Positions 41,476 to 58,700 of a DNA stretch of 64,000 nucleotides are shown one piece after another. The translations under genes were made by a program, and so were the position numbers. Origin of the DNA: Zygnema circumcarinatum (Eukaryota > Streptophyta > Zygnematophyceae > Zygnematales > Zygnemataceae); contig CM074815.1 of NCBI GenBank assembly GCA_037447605.1, forward strand, positions 182,082 through 246,081, read 5' to 3'. The notes under the pieces were generated by a model that saw only the letters and a list, made by a program, of their open reading frames with translations, did not search any database and was not told the origin of the DNA. Within the stretch, counting starts at the first letter, position 1, and each line of letters opens with the position of its first letter.

Positions 41476-43079
41476 TCATGAGAAGGAAACATCCACATCG
41501 ACTTCCAAATTCATTTCATCAAAGCTAACAGAAATATTTGCACATTGAGCCCTCCTCCCAAGCAGGACTGGGGTGCTGAGGAGGCGCACTCCCTGCCTGC
41601 TCACTTGCGGGCCCTCTCCACCTGCGCACGCAACGCGTGCAAACAAGAAGCATTCGGGAGAAGGGACAGAGAGTGGGAAGGAGGGAGGGAGGGAGATGAG
41701 GGAGGGAAAGGGAGGGAGGGAGGGAGCGAGGGAGGGAGCGAGGGAGGGAGGGAGCGAGGGAGGGAGGGAGGGAGAGGGGGAGGGAGCAATTTCATAACGC
41801 TCTTTCATAGATGTAACTGCAATAGTGATAGAGGTTACGAATCAAGACACTCTTTAGGCTTCTCTCCCCCTCTCCCTCTCTCTCAACACGCAATTCCAAT
41901 TTGTACTTATAAGCTAATTTCTTGTCCATCTCTGCTCCCATGTACCCCTTGAACCTTGACCGACTTCCTCTCTCACCCTTTCAACCAAACCATTCCACCT
42001 TTCCTCCCTCCCGTGCAGCTCACCTTCAGTAGGCCTCCCGGAAACAAGGAGAGAGTCGTCGTTCTTAAGGAGCCGCCAATCCAACCACAACACTATCGCA
42101 TGGCACCACCCTCTCCTTGTAATTGGCACCTGGCAAAAGAGCAATAGTAGTGCAACCCCATTACTGCCAACATCACGATTATCACAAGGCCTTCTCTCCC
42201 TCTCTCCCTCTCTCCAACGCTCCCACTCCCTCAATCCCTGTCACTCTCTCCCCGTCCTCCTCTCCGTCTCTCCCTCCCCTTCTCACGCTATCTCCCTCTC
42301 TCCCTCTACAAACTATTCCCCTTTCTCTCACTGGCCTGCACACCCCTCCCTCCTCCCAATCCTCCTCCATAATCTAGATAGGAAGGCCTAGTGAGGTTTT
42401 GCTTGCAATTTGAACGGTCTAAGTTCCGCATAAAGAGGTGGTTCTGTGCATGTGTATGATATATGCTCACATTCAAATCGGCTTGAAGAAGAATTGGATC
42501 CGTTGACATCTCAAATGTTAGCAGTGAAAAGTGGTCGCTTAGTTCCTGCTCAGCACGAATGGGAGACAGAGCGGCACAAAGGGGAAAAGGGAGAGAGAGA
42601 CGAAGTGGAGGGAGGGAAGAAGAGAGAGAGAGAGAGCGAGAGAGAGAGAAAGCGAGAAAGAGAGAGAGAGAGAGAGAAGAGGGAGGTAGAGAGAGAAAGG
42701 CACAGAAACAATAAATGGAAATTCGGCAACAGCTTCATATTCTTCTATCGAGCTCATGAATCCAAAATGTATCGAAGCAGAAAATCCAAATCTTTAGCTT
42801 CACGTTTGCTAAATTTGGAGGTAAACGAAACCATTTTTTTACAATTTCTGGGTCAATTCTCACTTCATATCTTCCACACTGCCACACAGAACGTGGCAGG
42901 AAAGAATTTGAAAAGCCGCCGACTGCTCCCAAAATTTGGTTTGCCACACGGTGGTCAAAGCCTATCACGTCATCGATAGCTCGCCGGCTTTTCCAAAGGT
43001 CCTGAGAGAGAGTGGGAGAGGGAGAGGGAGAGGGAGCGAGGGAGTGGGAGAGGGAGAGGGAGAGGGAGCGAGGGAGTGG

Positions 43080-43123
<44 letters not shown>

Positions 43124-46089
43124 CGTTTCAGGTGAGATGCTGCTTAACTTTGCGTATACAAACTGTTCAAAAATCCCCACTACAAAACAGGAAAGGAACG
43201 CAACTACGACATGTCAAAGAATATTTTAAATATCCTGCAGCAGAATTTTCGTTTTCTTTAACTTCAAATAAAAAATTCCTGAGTTTATGGTGAGATTTGA
43301 AGGGAAGATTCTGACTGGGAGCGATACGAGCACTCCTCTCAGAACTGCCCCAAAAGGAATGATGTCGCCGCCCGCCGCGAGGTGATGACGAAGCGCGCTG
43401 ACGTCATGCCTGCCCGAAAAAGTGGGCAGGTCCCAAAAACATTGTCGAGAAAAGCATTCTCAAACGAACATTCTCATCAATCAAAGAGGAGAGAAGGATT
43501 AGCTCGAGGTGAAGTTCGCATTTCGCGGAATTTTGAATGGGAGTGATGGGAAGTATCACCATGCAAGAATTGGCCTTTAGGGATTTGAAGTTTTCTCTCT
43601 TAAAACTATTAGTTTTTAGTGTCTTTTTTTTAAGAGTTAGGTCTTTCAGGAAGTAAAGTCTGACCAGAAACGGAGGGCTTTCCATGGAAGCGAGGCTTCA
43701 CTGAGTTGATAGTACGGCTCGGCCATTAATATGTGCACCTGTGAGGCAGGGTGAGGGAGGGAGGGAGGGAGGGAGGGAGGGAGAGAGGGAGGTAGAAGCC
43801 GGTGAGGGATGAGGAAGTTGGCCATAGACAGGGTGAGAGGAAGGGAGGGGGGAGGACGGAACGAGAGAGAGGAAGAGAGGAAGAGAGGAAAGGGAAGGGG
43901 GGGAGGAAAAGGGGCAACGGAGGGAGAGGTAGAGGTAAGGAGGGAGGGGGAGAGGGAGGGAGGGAGGGAGGGAGGATGAGAGAGGCACTGGGGATGTCCC
44001 AAGCGTGAGAGAGTAAAAAAATTACCTTTCTGTCCTGCAGGTCATCTGACGTGACATCTGTCGCACCCTTTTGAAGAATATTTGCGCTGATTCTGAAGGC
44101 CATTTTTTCGTCCTTTCTCGTATTTAGATAGGAGGATTTCTCCCCAGAATTGACCGAATTAACCGACTTAACCAAAGAAGCTGAATTAACCGTATTACTC
44201 AAGTTAACGAAATTTATCGAATTTTCTAAAAGGTATTTGCCACAGAGACCGAGTCCCGGGAGAAGGGCCGTAATTGAAGCTTCATTCGATCCCTTATTCG
44301 AAATATTCGAATTCAAAAAAATTGAGTTTGTCATACTGGGAAGAAGAAGGCTGTCATCTGTGAAGAGAAAATGTGGAGATGTGAAATTTTCCAGCTGCCC
44401 ATAACAAGACAAAAAAAAAGAAAGGCAATAGCCAATGAAAACATATCAAAATAAGATAAAGATTTTTTTATAGTTTTTGATGATGGTTTATTCCCAAAAT
44501 CTAGTTTCAGACAATAAACTGAAATTGCAGATTTTTGATAAGCTTTGTCTCTCACCGTTTTTTCAATTGTTGTCTTTAAAATTTCTCGCAATTTCCGACT
44601 CCCCATTGCTAAAATTCTCTCCGGTTTAACTTTTAGCATTTTGGGCCCCTCCTGTCCTCCGAAACGGACCCGTTCTATGTGCAGCATCTCACCCTCCAGT
44701 TTCAGTTCCGTATTTCCGTCAAACTGCCCGTGACTCTGACCCTCTCCCTTCTCCTTCTCCCCTCCACTCCCTCCCACTCTCTCATCAAGTATAATATTTA
44801 CCAATGTAGCCCCTTCTCTCGCCTTAATTTCTTCCTCTTTCAGACCCAAATTTGCCCCTTTTCCCACACATCCTTCTCCAGATCCAACTTTTTCACTTTC
44901 CCTCAAAACACATTCTACCCCATAGCGTATGCTGACGTCATCGTGCTGAGCTGTCACCACCATATTGCGCCACGTGGACACATGACAGCCGTTTCCGGGA
45001 AGAAACGCAATGCATTGTCGCCAGTGGTCCCGCCATGCTGAGCTGGCGCAACCTGATTGGCCGGCGCCTTCCAGCATGGTTTCTTGATTGGTTGAAATGT
45101 TGTTCTCTGTTTGGAAGCTATTGGAAGATTTGACCCACAAGGGAGCAGTGGAATATTGAAGAGATCCTTCTTCATCTAAATTGAGAACCCACCTGCATTG
45201 AACAGAGGGAGCACGAGTGAGAGAGGGAGAGGTAGGGGGAGAGGTAGAGAGGTGTAGTGAGAGTGGGAGAGAGCGAGAGTGGGAGAGAGCGAGAGTGGGA
45301 GAGAGAGTGAGAGGAACTGTTGAAGAGATGGAGAAGAGGAGGGAAGGAGGGTGAAAGGAGATAAGGAAAACGGGAGAAGAGGACAAGAGGGTGAGGAGAG
45401 AGAGAGAGAGAGAGGGAAATGAAAGCGTGACTGTATGTGAGAGAGAGATATGACCTGCCAAAGAATCCGAGCGACAGAGTAGATGAGGCAGAAGAGAGGA
45501 GGGAGAAGGAGAGGGAGGGAGTGAGGGGGAAAGTGTGTGTGTGAGAGAGAGAGAAGGAGATGGTAGAGAAGAGCCTTTTCTCCCTTACCACGATATGATG
45601 GCATGTGCTTGTCCATCTTGAATCACCTTGACTTCACTTTTAACTTTTCTGTCACCCATTGGCGGAGTGGTGAAGTCAAATGTAAACACTTCAAAGGGCT
45701 CGCTCAGCTGCAAAATACCCCAATAGAGGGGGAAAAAAAGGGTAGGAAACAAAGAAAGCAAAAAAAACGCTACATTGTGATACTTGTATCCATTTCCTTT
45801 TTGTCAAAATGTTGAATAACATTATTATGATTCAAAAAAGAGTTATCGCTCGAGAGAGGGAGAGAGGGAGAGAGGGAGAGAGGGGAGCACCAATTTCAAA
45901 TGATCCTTGAGAGGATCTACATGGACAGCCCACTGTGATGGCACGTGGCAACCCTCAAGAATGCCACGTGGCACCAATCGCAGCTCGTCTGGTAGTTCAG
46001 ATTCGATGCCGTTGAGATCGTGACATCGCCGGAGAAAGGAACTTTCAACAACCTGCGCATAAAAGGGCACCTTGAGAGAGAGAGATAGC

Positions 46090-46137
<48 letters not shown>

Positions 46138-47987
46138 CAGACAGAGAGAGAGAGAGATGGCATCATCATGGAGAAGGACTTTTCCGTATAAAGGAGCAAA
46201 GGATAAAGCAGCAGTGAAGTGGGCAAGAACCTGAGCATACACAGTCGCTTTATTCGGAATAATTTTCGCTCCTTCCTTCAAAAGATTTGCATGCGCGTGC
46301 CGCAGCGTTGGCAGAAGTCCCTCTCCAAGAAGTTCTGAGTCCAAAATTTCGGACACCTGCCCGTTATGTTTCTTGTTACTTCACATCGGTCCCGATTTGT
46401 GAATATAAATCATTAGAAACTTCTCCCTGAAGTAAAAAAGAATTGAAGTTTACAAAACTCCAGACGTTTCTTCGGGTTTCGGAGTTGAACACCCAATTTT
46501 TAGGGTTTTTAGATTTAAGAGGCTTAGAAAGCTCAAGCTTAACAACTATGTGAACTACCAAACATGTACTGTACAGCCCCACACCCAAAAATAAAAGATA
46601 TTTAACCCCAAGAGAGACATGAAATGTAAAAATTTAGGATAAAAAAAATCCTCACCATCACATCTGCCTTCTGCGGTAGGTCTTTCCCAGCGCCGCATTC
46701 CATCTCATCTGATCTTTTTCCGATCAAACGAATCGAGGTCCCCATCCCATTCACTTCAATGACTCGCCGCGCGAGATGAGCCATGGGAGGAAAGCTCTCA
46801 CAGGTTGTGACATGACCCACAGAAGGAGAAGATTCCGAAGGAAGGTTAGAGATGGCCGAACTTTTAGGATCTTGCGGAGCTGATATTGGGTTCGCGTGTG
46901 AAGGGAGATGGAGGAGACTTGGATGGCTTTGCTGTTGATGATGATGATGATGCTGGTTTGTTTTTTCCAAGTATGAAGAAGCATGGGAGGGGTTGAGTGT
47001 GCGAATAATGTTGGCCTTCGATTCCAACGTTCGCTGCGCAAGCATCGCAAGGAGACCCGTGCCAGAGCTGCATACAAAAAGCAGATAGGGATGATCCAAT
47101 GAGCAATGGAAAATGGGTGTTTGCTTGCATGCATTGCTCTAAACCATAAACTCTGAACTCCTAAACATTTTACCCTGAACCCTAAAGCACTACAACCTGA
47201 ACCCTAAAACCCTAAAACCTGAACCCTAAATCCTGAACTCTTAACTCCGAAACCAAAAAATTATAAAACAAAGGAAGAAATCAGTATTCATGCATACGAT
47301 ATGTATGCCACAGAAAGCTGCAAAAGAGGTGAAGGGAGCTACTTAAAAAAAACTAAAAAGGGCTATATTTGATGAACGAACGGAGAGGGAGCGAGAGGGC
47401 AAAACACATAAAAACAAAGATAACATGAAAAGGAAAAGAAGCTCAATTTCATCATTTTTTTTTTTTTTTTTTGCTCACCCGACATCAAGCACATGGTCGC
47501 CTGCCTTCAAAACCTTTTCGATCGCCGCCGCATAGATCTTATTGCGATAATCATCATTCAGCATATCAAGATATGACGAAGCCGCAACCTGCTCAGAAAA
47601 AAACGTATTATTGCTGCTCCGACTACTTCCCGCCAAGATATCTGGGCGAACCTGCTTCCTTTCGGCTTGCTTTTCGGTTTGCAGATTATTCTCATCATGA
47701 TCGGCATCACCTGTATCATCTTCTTCTTTCATTTGAAACCCTTTTTTTTCGATACCAACATCTTGTTGCTGATCGGCATGTATCAATATCCATTCTGAAG
47801 CACCGGTCGCAGGGTTTATTTGCTGCGCAAACATTATTTTATGGTCAATATTTGAGGTTGCTTGGCCGAGTTTTGAGGGATATTGCAGAAATCTGCACGC
47901 GGCAGAATGGAAGAAGGCGGAGAGGCATTTGGAGAAGGTCCTTTGCTTGGTTGGAAGCGCTCTGCAACGGGTTGTCACTGAGGTCAT
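41476..47987 (-). CDS. PRMT7: Protein arginine methyltransferase 7
   Basis: Type III arginine methyltransferase with two tandem methyltransferase modules. Exons (minus): 47479-47987, 46656-47067, 46231-46356, 45891-46052, 45589-45707, 44556-45192, 44026-44394, 43665-43738, 43316-43409, 42864-43001, 42471-42545, 42024-42129, 41476-41621; 988 residues, every junction in phase. First module: FAQQINPATGASEW, YLDMLND, motif I VLDVGSGTGLLAM, CESFPPMAHLARRVIE, and the double-E loop SEILDSELLGEG (Glu310, Glu319), then WRDHWRQCIAFLP. Second module: LLPGLGLCGKYLL, LMAEPYYQLSE, LPWKALRFW, VLVSLPDLWKSR, IGFDHRVANQILGA, VWQCGRYE, WCHAIVLWLDW and GVRLLSTPV. It is about 300 residues longer than usual plant PRMT7, through insertions near 60-120 (acidic/polar), a His/Gln/Ser-rich insert after motif I, and inserts in exons 6 and 7. 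The N-terminal start is the first in-frame Met. Confidence 0.93.
43740..43985. repeat. GGGA-rich tract in PRMT7 intron 7
   Basis: Repeated GGGA/GAGG units on the plus strand, pyrimidine-rich on the PRMT7 sense strand. It lies between exons 44026-44394 and 43665-43738. Confidence 0.85.
46078..46158. repeat. (GA)n microsatellite in PRMT7 intron 3
   Basis: GA repeats with a few GACA interruptions. On the sense strand this is CT-rich and leads to the exon 45891-46052 acceptor. Confidence 0.9.
47130..47260. repeat. Degenerate telomere-like words in PRMT7 intron 1
   Basis: A run of AACCCTAAA-like words (CCTGAACCCTAAAACCCTAAAACC and variants, shown here as overlapping AACCCTAAA units) in the intron after PRMT7 exon 1. 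It resembles plant telo-box sequence but is short and irregular. Confidence 0.7.
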
Positions 47988-48191
47988 GCTTTCACCATCT
48001 CAAGATAATTTGAAATTAAAATTTAAAAAAAAAATTTGAAAGAATGCTCATAATGTGATTGGTCATCATGCCAATCAAATCAGAAGGAATTTGACAGAAT
48101 TTTTTAAGAAAAATTCAAAACGGTTCTTGAAAAGTAATCCTCAAATGTGAAGAGGAGTTTGATATTTAGGGTTAGGCCCCTGTAACAGGTA

Positions 48192-48320
48192 TTGGTTTGG
48201 TTTGGCTTGGCTTGGTTTGGCTTGACTCGGCTTGGCTTGGCTTGGCTTGGCTTGACTTGGCTTGGCTTGGCTTGGCTTGGCTTGGCTTGGCTTGGCTTGG
48301 CTTGACCTGGCTTGACTTGG
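48192..48320. repeat. (CTTGG)n pentanucleotide repeat
   Basis: About 25 copies of CTTGG with TTTGG, CTTGA and CTCGG variants, in the spacer between PRMT7 and NiR. Confidence 0.95.
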
Positions 48321-48899
48321 TGTATCAGCCGACTAGTCATTGGTACGGCCAGAGCGACATGTTGGTCGGTCAATAAAGTTGTAACCGAAACTCTCCTCCG
48401 CAAACGAACGAACTGCCTGACTAGCTTGAGGTAGCAACTGAATTATGAATAACCAACTAATGACTAAGTTATGTTCCCCCGTCCCTTTAGAGCCTCCACA
48501 AGCCAAAGCTTGCCCTCGGGCCGCCCTCGAAGGGAAACCCGATCCGAGTCCTCGTATTGTCGTACATATCTCGAATCCACGAGATGCGTCGAATCTGGCG
48601 TTTCTGCCCAAAATCCACTCACCATCGACCACGTGGAAAACGCGATCCTCAATCCATATCATAAGATCCTTTTGATAAGAAACGTACAGAATCGGATTTC
48701 CTTCCAGCGACTAAGAATCTACGATTCCCAGATCTTCCCCCATCAGATCGTCCATCCGTACACACCCGGCCCTTCGAAACGTTCAAAACTCCCCCCAATC
48801 CGGCCCTCCCTCCCCCGCCCCCACGGGCCGCCGCTCCGCCAATCAGAGCGCCCCCTCGCGCCCCTTCGCGCACTCAGGCGGCGGCCCCTCCCTCCCCGC

Positions 48900-49235
48900 C
48901 GCCGACGTGGCACCCACCGACCATCCACCGACATTTCCCTCCTTCCCCTCGCTTCCCATTGGTCTGCTCATCCCGTCACGTGTCAATCGTACAGTTTGTA
49001 CGGCCCTGCCGACCACGCGGCGCCGCGACCGACCAATGGCGGCTTGACTGTGCGTCGGTGCAGCCACGTGGCGCGATTGAGAGGCGCGCTCCCACGTGTG
49101 TGACCTTGAGTCCGCCCTTTTGTCGGTGGCGCCCCCTCGCCCTCCCCAGGCAGAGAAGGGCCGCCCCCCCCTCTCTCCCTGCCCCCCCGCCCCGTATATA
49201 AAGAAACCTCCGTATTAGAGCACACATCCTTCTCT
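48900..49235 (+). promoter_or_regulatory. NiR promoter with TATA box and G-boxes
   Basis: TATATAAA at 49195-49202 lies about 125 bp upstream of the NiR ATG. CACGTG cores begin at 48977, 49065 and 49093, and GACCAATGG (CCAAT) at 49030. The 5' leader from about 49230 to 49320 is CT-rich. The region is GC-rich and starts about 900 bp from the PRMT7 start, so the spacer may serve both genes. No clear nitrate-response element was identified. Confidence 0.65.
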
Positions 49236-49323
49236 CACTCTCTCTCCTTCTCTCTCTCTTTCTCTCTCTTCTCGCACTCTGTCTCTCTCCCTCCACTCGC
49301 TCTCTCTCCCTGTCTCTCTCAAG

Positions 49324-54614
<5,291 letters not shown>

Positions 54615-55779
54615 GCATTTTGGGTTTGTGGGGCTGTGGGAGTGGGAAGGGTAGGGTTGTAATGAGTTAGCCAAGTCAGGGTATGTGAGAAGATTGCTCT
54701 ATCTCTCCCCCTTCTAGTTTTGGAGTCTCTCCTCGACGAAGGGGGGTAGAGGGTGGTGCTATTCTTAGTATTGGTAGACGAGTGAGAGGGATGGGAGATT
54801 GGATGATGACCTGTGACGGTTCTAATAATGACAGATGGAGGGTCTTGTGTATAGAAAGATCCGTCTTGTCGATGTAAATCAAAAAGCCAAGAATGAAATT
54901 CAGCTATCGAATGTGATCATAGAAACGTTCGGTGCTTTTCTTTGTGGCGTGTGAAAGAGCTGTCTTTGTGCGCCTATCTCTGCTATGCGCTTTGAATGCG
55001 GAACATAACATTATGAAATCCCGAAAAACCCTCTTCGAAATCTCTGGTGATTCTTCAAATGGTGGAAAATACTGGGTGGGTGGGGGTTGACTAATGGGTA
55101 GAGGAATTTCTTTGACTTTTCCAGCCTTTGATTCAAGTAGGAGGTTCCATATTTAGAAAGGTTCATTTCAGTATAACTCTTTCTAGCAATGTGGGTAGTA
55201 ACAGCGACATCCGAAGTACTTCCTCCTAAAATTTCAAATTCCGTATCGATTTTTCCAAGTCGGAAACTCCCTATTCAATTTAGTTATTTTCTAATATACG
55301 TATGTTTATCACAGTTCCACACCCTCAGGACCCATAATTTTGGCGCCATATCTCAACGCCTAAAGAACTGCTCTCGTTTTTTTTGCATCATGGACGGGCT
55401 AGAGGGAGGATAAAGGTTTTCGGGTATGGAGTTTTAGGAGTTAAGAGTTTTAGGGATTCACATTCTCATCAGCCTTTTCAACACTCAAAGACACGAAAAA
55501 AATAATTCAAGTTAAAAACGGCCACATTTGTCACATTGTGATGACTGCGTCAACACCCTCAGCTTAGCACGTTGGACATAAAGGATGCCAGACATTCATC
55601 TCTCCTTCACTCCCTCCCCTCTCTCCCCCTTACTCTACCCATCTCTCATCTCTCTCACCAGTCCCTCCGCCCCCCTACTGTCCTCTCCCACATCTCCCTC
55701 CTCTCTTCCCCCTCTGCCCTCTCCTCTCCCCCCACTCTCTCTCTCTCACACACACACACCACTCAACCCCATGCCCTCA
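54615..55779. other. Convergent spacer between NiR and SEN1-like gene
   Basis: About 1.2 kb holding the 3' flanks of both genes. The part near 55590-55779 is CT-rich and lies just after the helicase stop codon, giving a purine-rich 3' flank on its sense strand. No other gene is seen. Confidence 0.6.
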
Positions 55780-58700
55780 CTATATCTGCCCCACTGCCTT
55801 CTCCTTCTTATCCTGCCCAAAGAGCTCCACCTTCTTCTTTTGGGTGAGAAGGCCTCCTCCCCCCGAAGCCACCAGTACCGCCTCAGCTTCCTGTCTCTGC
55901 AACCTCCTCTCTGCAATCTTCTCCTCCCACGTCTTCTCTCTCACAACCTCTCTCGCAGTCTCTCTCACTCTCACAACCTCTCCTAAAGGAACATGCCCCC
56001 CTACATTCTCCACCGGTTTAGGGACCTTAGTGAAATGGTCCTTCGTGGAGGACGTGTCCTTCAGCTTCTCACGAGAGGCCTGATGGCTTTGATCTGCCTT
56101 TACAGAACAATCTTTCCCTCCTATCTCGTCCTTTGGTCTCAAATGAGAGTGAGAGTCAAGTGGAGTGGAACCCTCCTGAGTGAAATTCTTGTCCGTGCTC
56201 TCCTTTCGCTGACTATCTCCATCCCGCCTCTGGCGGTCTCTTTTCTCTGTCTCTTTTCTGTCCTCCTGCTCTCTACCCTCATCTTGCCTCAGGTGATCTC
56301 TTCTCTTCCCCCCTCGCCCTATCAACTCTCTGCTTTCTTCTCGTCTCTGGTGCCCTCTGTTCATCTCTCTCTCCTTCTGCTCTCTAGCTTCTTCTCGCCT
56401 CTGGTGATCACCGTTGTCAGACTCTCTATCCCTTCGTTCGTCTCTTTCTCCCCTCCTACCCTCGCTCTCGTTCGGCTCATCACCCCCTCTTCTCTCGCGA
56501 TCTCCTCTCTCACCGTCTCTCTCCTTCCTCTCTCTACCTCCGTCTCTCGATTGGTGATGTCTCTTCTCTGTATCCATCCTCTGCCGCTCCCTACCTTCGT
56601 CCCTCCTCCTGTGATCACCACTCTTTCCCTCTCTCATCTTCTGCTCTCTACCTTCGCTTTCCCTAATGCGATCTCCTCGCTCCACCCCTCTCTCCTTCTG
56701 CCCCTCCCTGAACTCCGCCTGTCCCTCTTTCAGCACTGTGCCCTTTTCTCCCCTAATCTGATCTGCTTTCTCCCCCTCCCGCTCCCTCCGCTCTTTACTG
56801 TCTGTCCTTCGGTGATCACCTCGTTCCATTTCCCTCCTAACCTTCTGTTGAATTTCTTTCTCTAATACTCTCCCTCTATTGTCTACAGATCTCTCATTAT
56901 AGCCAGCAGTTTCACACCCTCTTCCATTTTGCAAAGATGTCATATCTCGCACCTGCCTTTCTCTCCCGCTCTCACTCCTATCCCCAACTCCTGGACTACC
57001 GGATCCCACTTCAGGACTTTTTCCATCTTGAAGTTTCCCTGCTTCAATTTTGTTCATTTCAACACAACCTTTAATATTCCTATCCAATTCTCCCCCTCTT
57101 GAGACCCCCGGTCTCAGCCTCTCGCTATAAGACACGTCTCCCTGAACTTTACTACCTCCACACTCTAACTCGTTTATCACATCGGTCATATCTGAACCGC
57201 CACGCCCATTCACTTGATGTTCTTTCTCAGACTTTATCTGTACATTGTGCTTCTCCGAACCTACCATCACGATACCTCCGCCATTCCCTTCTGCTTTGTT
57301 ATCTTGGCCTTTACTACCACTCTCTCCTGGCCTCTCCTCTTTCCTGGATTTCTTTTTACTTTCTTGCATTTCTTCACCCCTCGTAGACACACATCGCTTA
57401 AGGTCCAGCTCGCCCCAAATCCCTTCTCTTGGTGTTCTACTTACATCATTCTCACGGCTCCCCTCCCCTCCCCTGCCCTCCCGATTGCCTCGCGTACCTT
57501 GCTTCGATATATTGTCAAGCTTTCTTGCATTTTCTCTTTGCTGATCACCCTCTTTCCTTCGCTTCGAAGCATCCTCTCTTCTTTCTTCATCTCCCGTATC
57601 TCTACTCCTTTTTCTTCCCTCATTTTCTTTAATCTTCCTACTCGCCCCTCCTTCCTCTACACTTCTTTTTCCTTTCCCTCCACTCTCTTCCCTCGCCGAC
57701 AGTCCCACCGGAACCTCCTTACCACTACCTTCAAGAGCTTCAGGACGACTTTCTCTTTCTATCTGCCTGCCATTTGAATCCTCCCTTCCATTCCTAAAAG
57801 CCCGCTCGCGCTCTACCACTTCCTTCTTCTGCCTCTCCCTCCATATCTCCATTGCCTGCTGTTTCTTCCTTCTCCGCTGCTCCTCGTTCTCCAATTCTTT
57901 CCTCAGGGTTCTATTCCTCCCTTCCTCGTCTAGCCTCTCCTTTTCTGCATTTTCCGCCACCTTCTTCCTATCTGCTGTCAATGCTTCCTTCTTAGCATTC
58001 GCCGCTGCAATAATTTCAGCCAAAGACAACTTATTTCCCTCCTTAACCGGACCTTCTTTTTGCTTACTAACCTTTATATCTCCGATATTATTCACAGAAA
58101 GGTTCCTTTCCACACCCCGACGAGCCTCCCCACTATGTATATGCTCTTCACTTTTGAACGAAGAACTCCGACTCACGGAACTCGGCTTCCTCCATCCACT
58201 CTCTCTTTCAACTCTCTCCTTCACTCTCCTCTCCTCCACCGTTTTTGTCCCTTCCCCATCTTTGTTCCCCCCTTGGTTTGTTGCATCTACGGGATGAGTC
58301 TTCCTTCCTTTCTCCTTCTCCCTCTCCTCCATCCCTTCATTCATGCTTCCTCGTGTAAGATATGTCATCCCTGTCCCAGTGACCACCTTATCGACATTCA
58401 CTGTTTTAGTACCTCTCTCGTCCCAACTTATATTAGCAATGCGATCCTGTTTAATTGTGAGAGATGAATCTCTGCTATTCTCAAAAGTCATCTTTCTCAC
58501 ACTCGCCATCTCCTTCTTAGCCTCCGTCTCCCTCTCCTCTTCCAACTTCCTCCCCTTCTCTGCCTTCTTCTCTTCCTCCTTCCTCTCCACCTCATCTCTC
58601 CTTTCCTTCACAATATCCATTTTTTCAAAAGTTGCTACTAAACTAGCCTCCACTGGTGCCAAAGTCTCTTCCAGGGAAACTTCCCTTCTGTTCACTCCTC

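Noticed and set aside
48471-49103. 210-residue plus-strand open frame in the PRMT7/NiR spacer
   Set aside because: GC-rich promoter DNA with Arg/Pro-rich translation; it overlaps the G-boxes and ends just before the TATA box.
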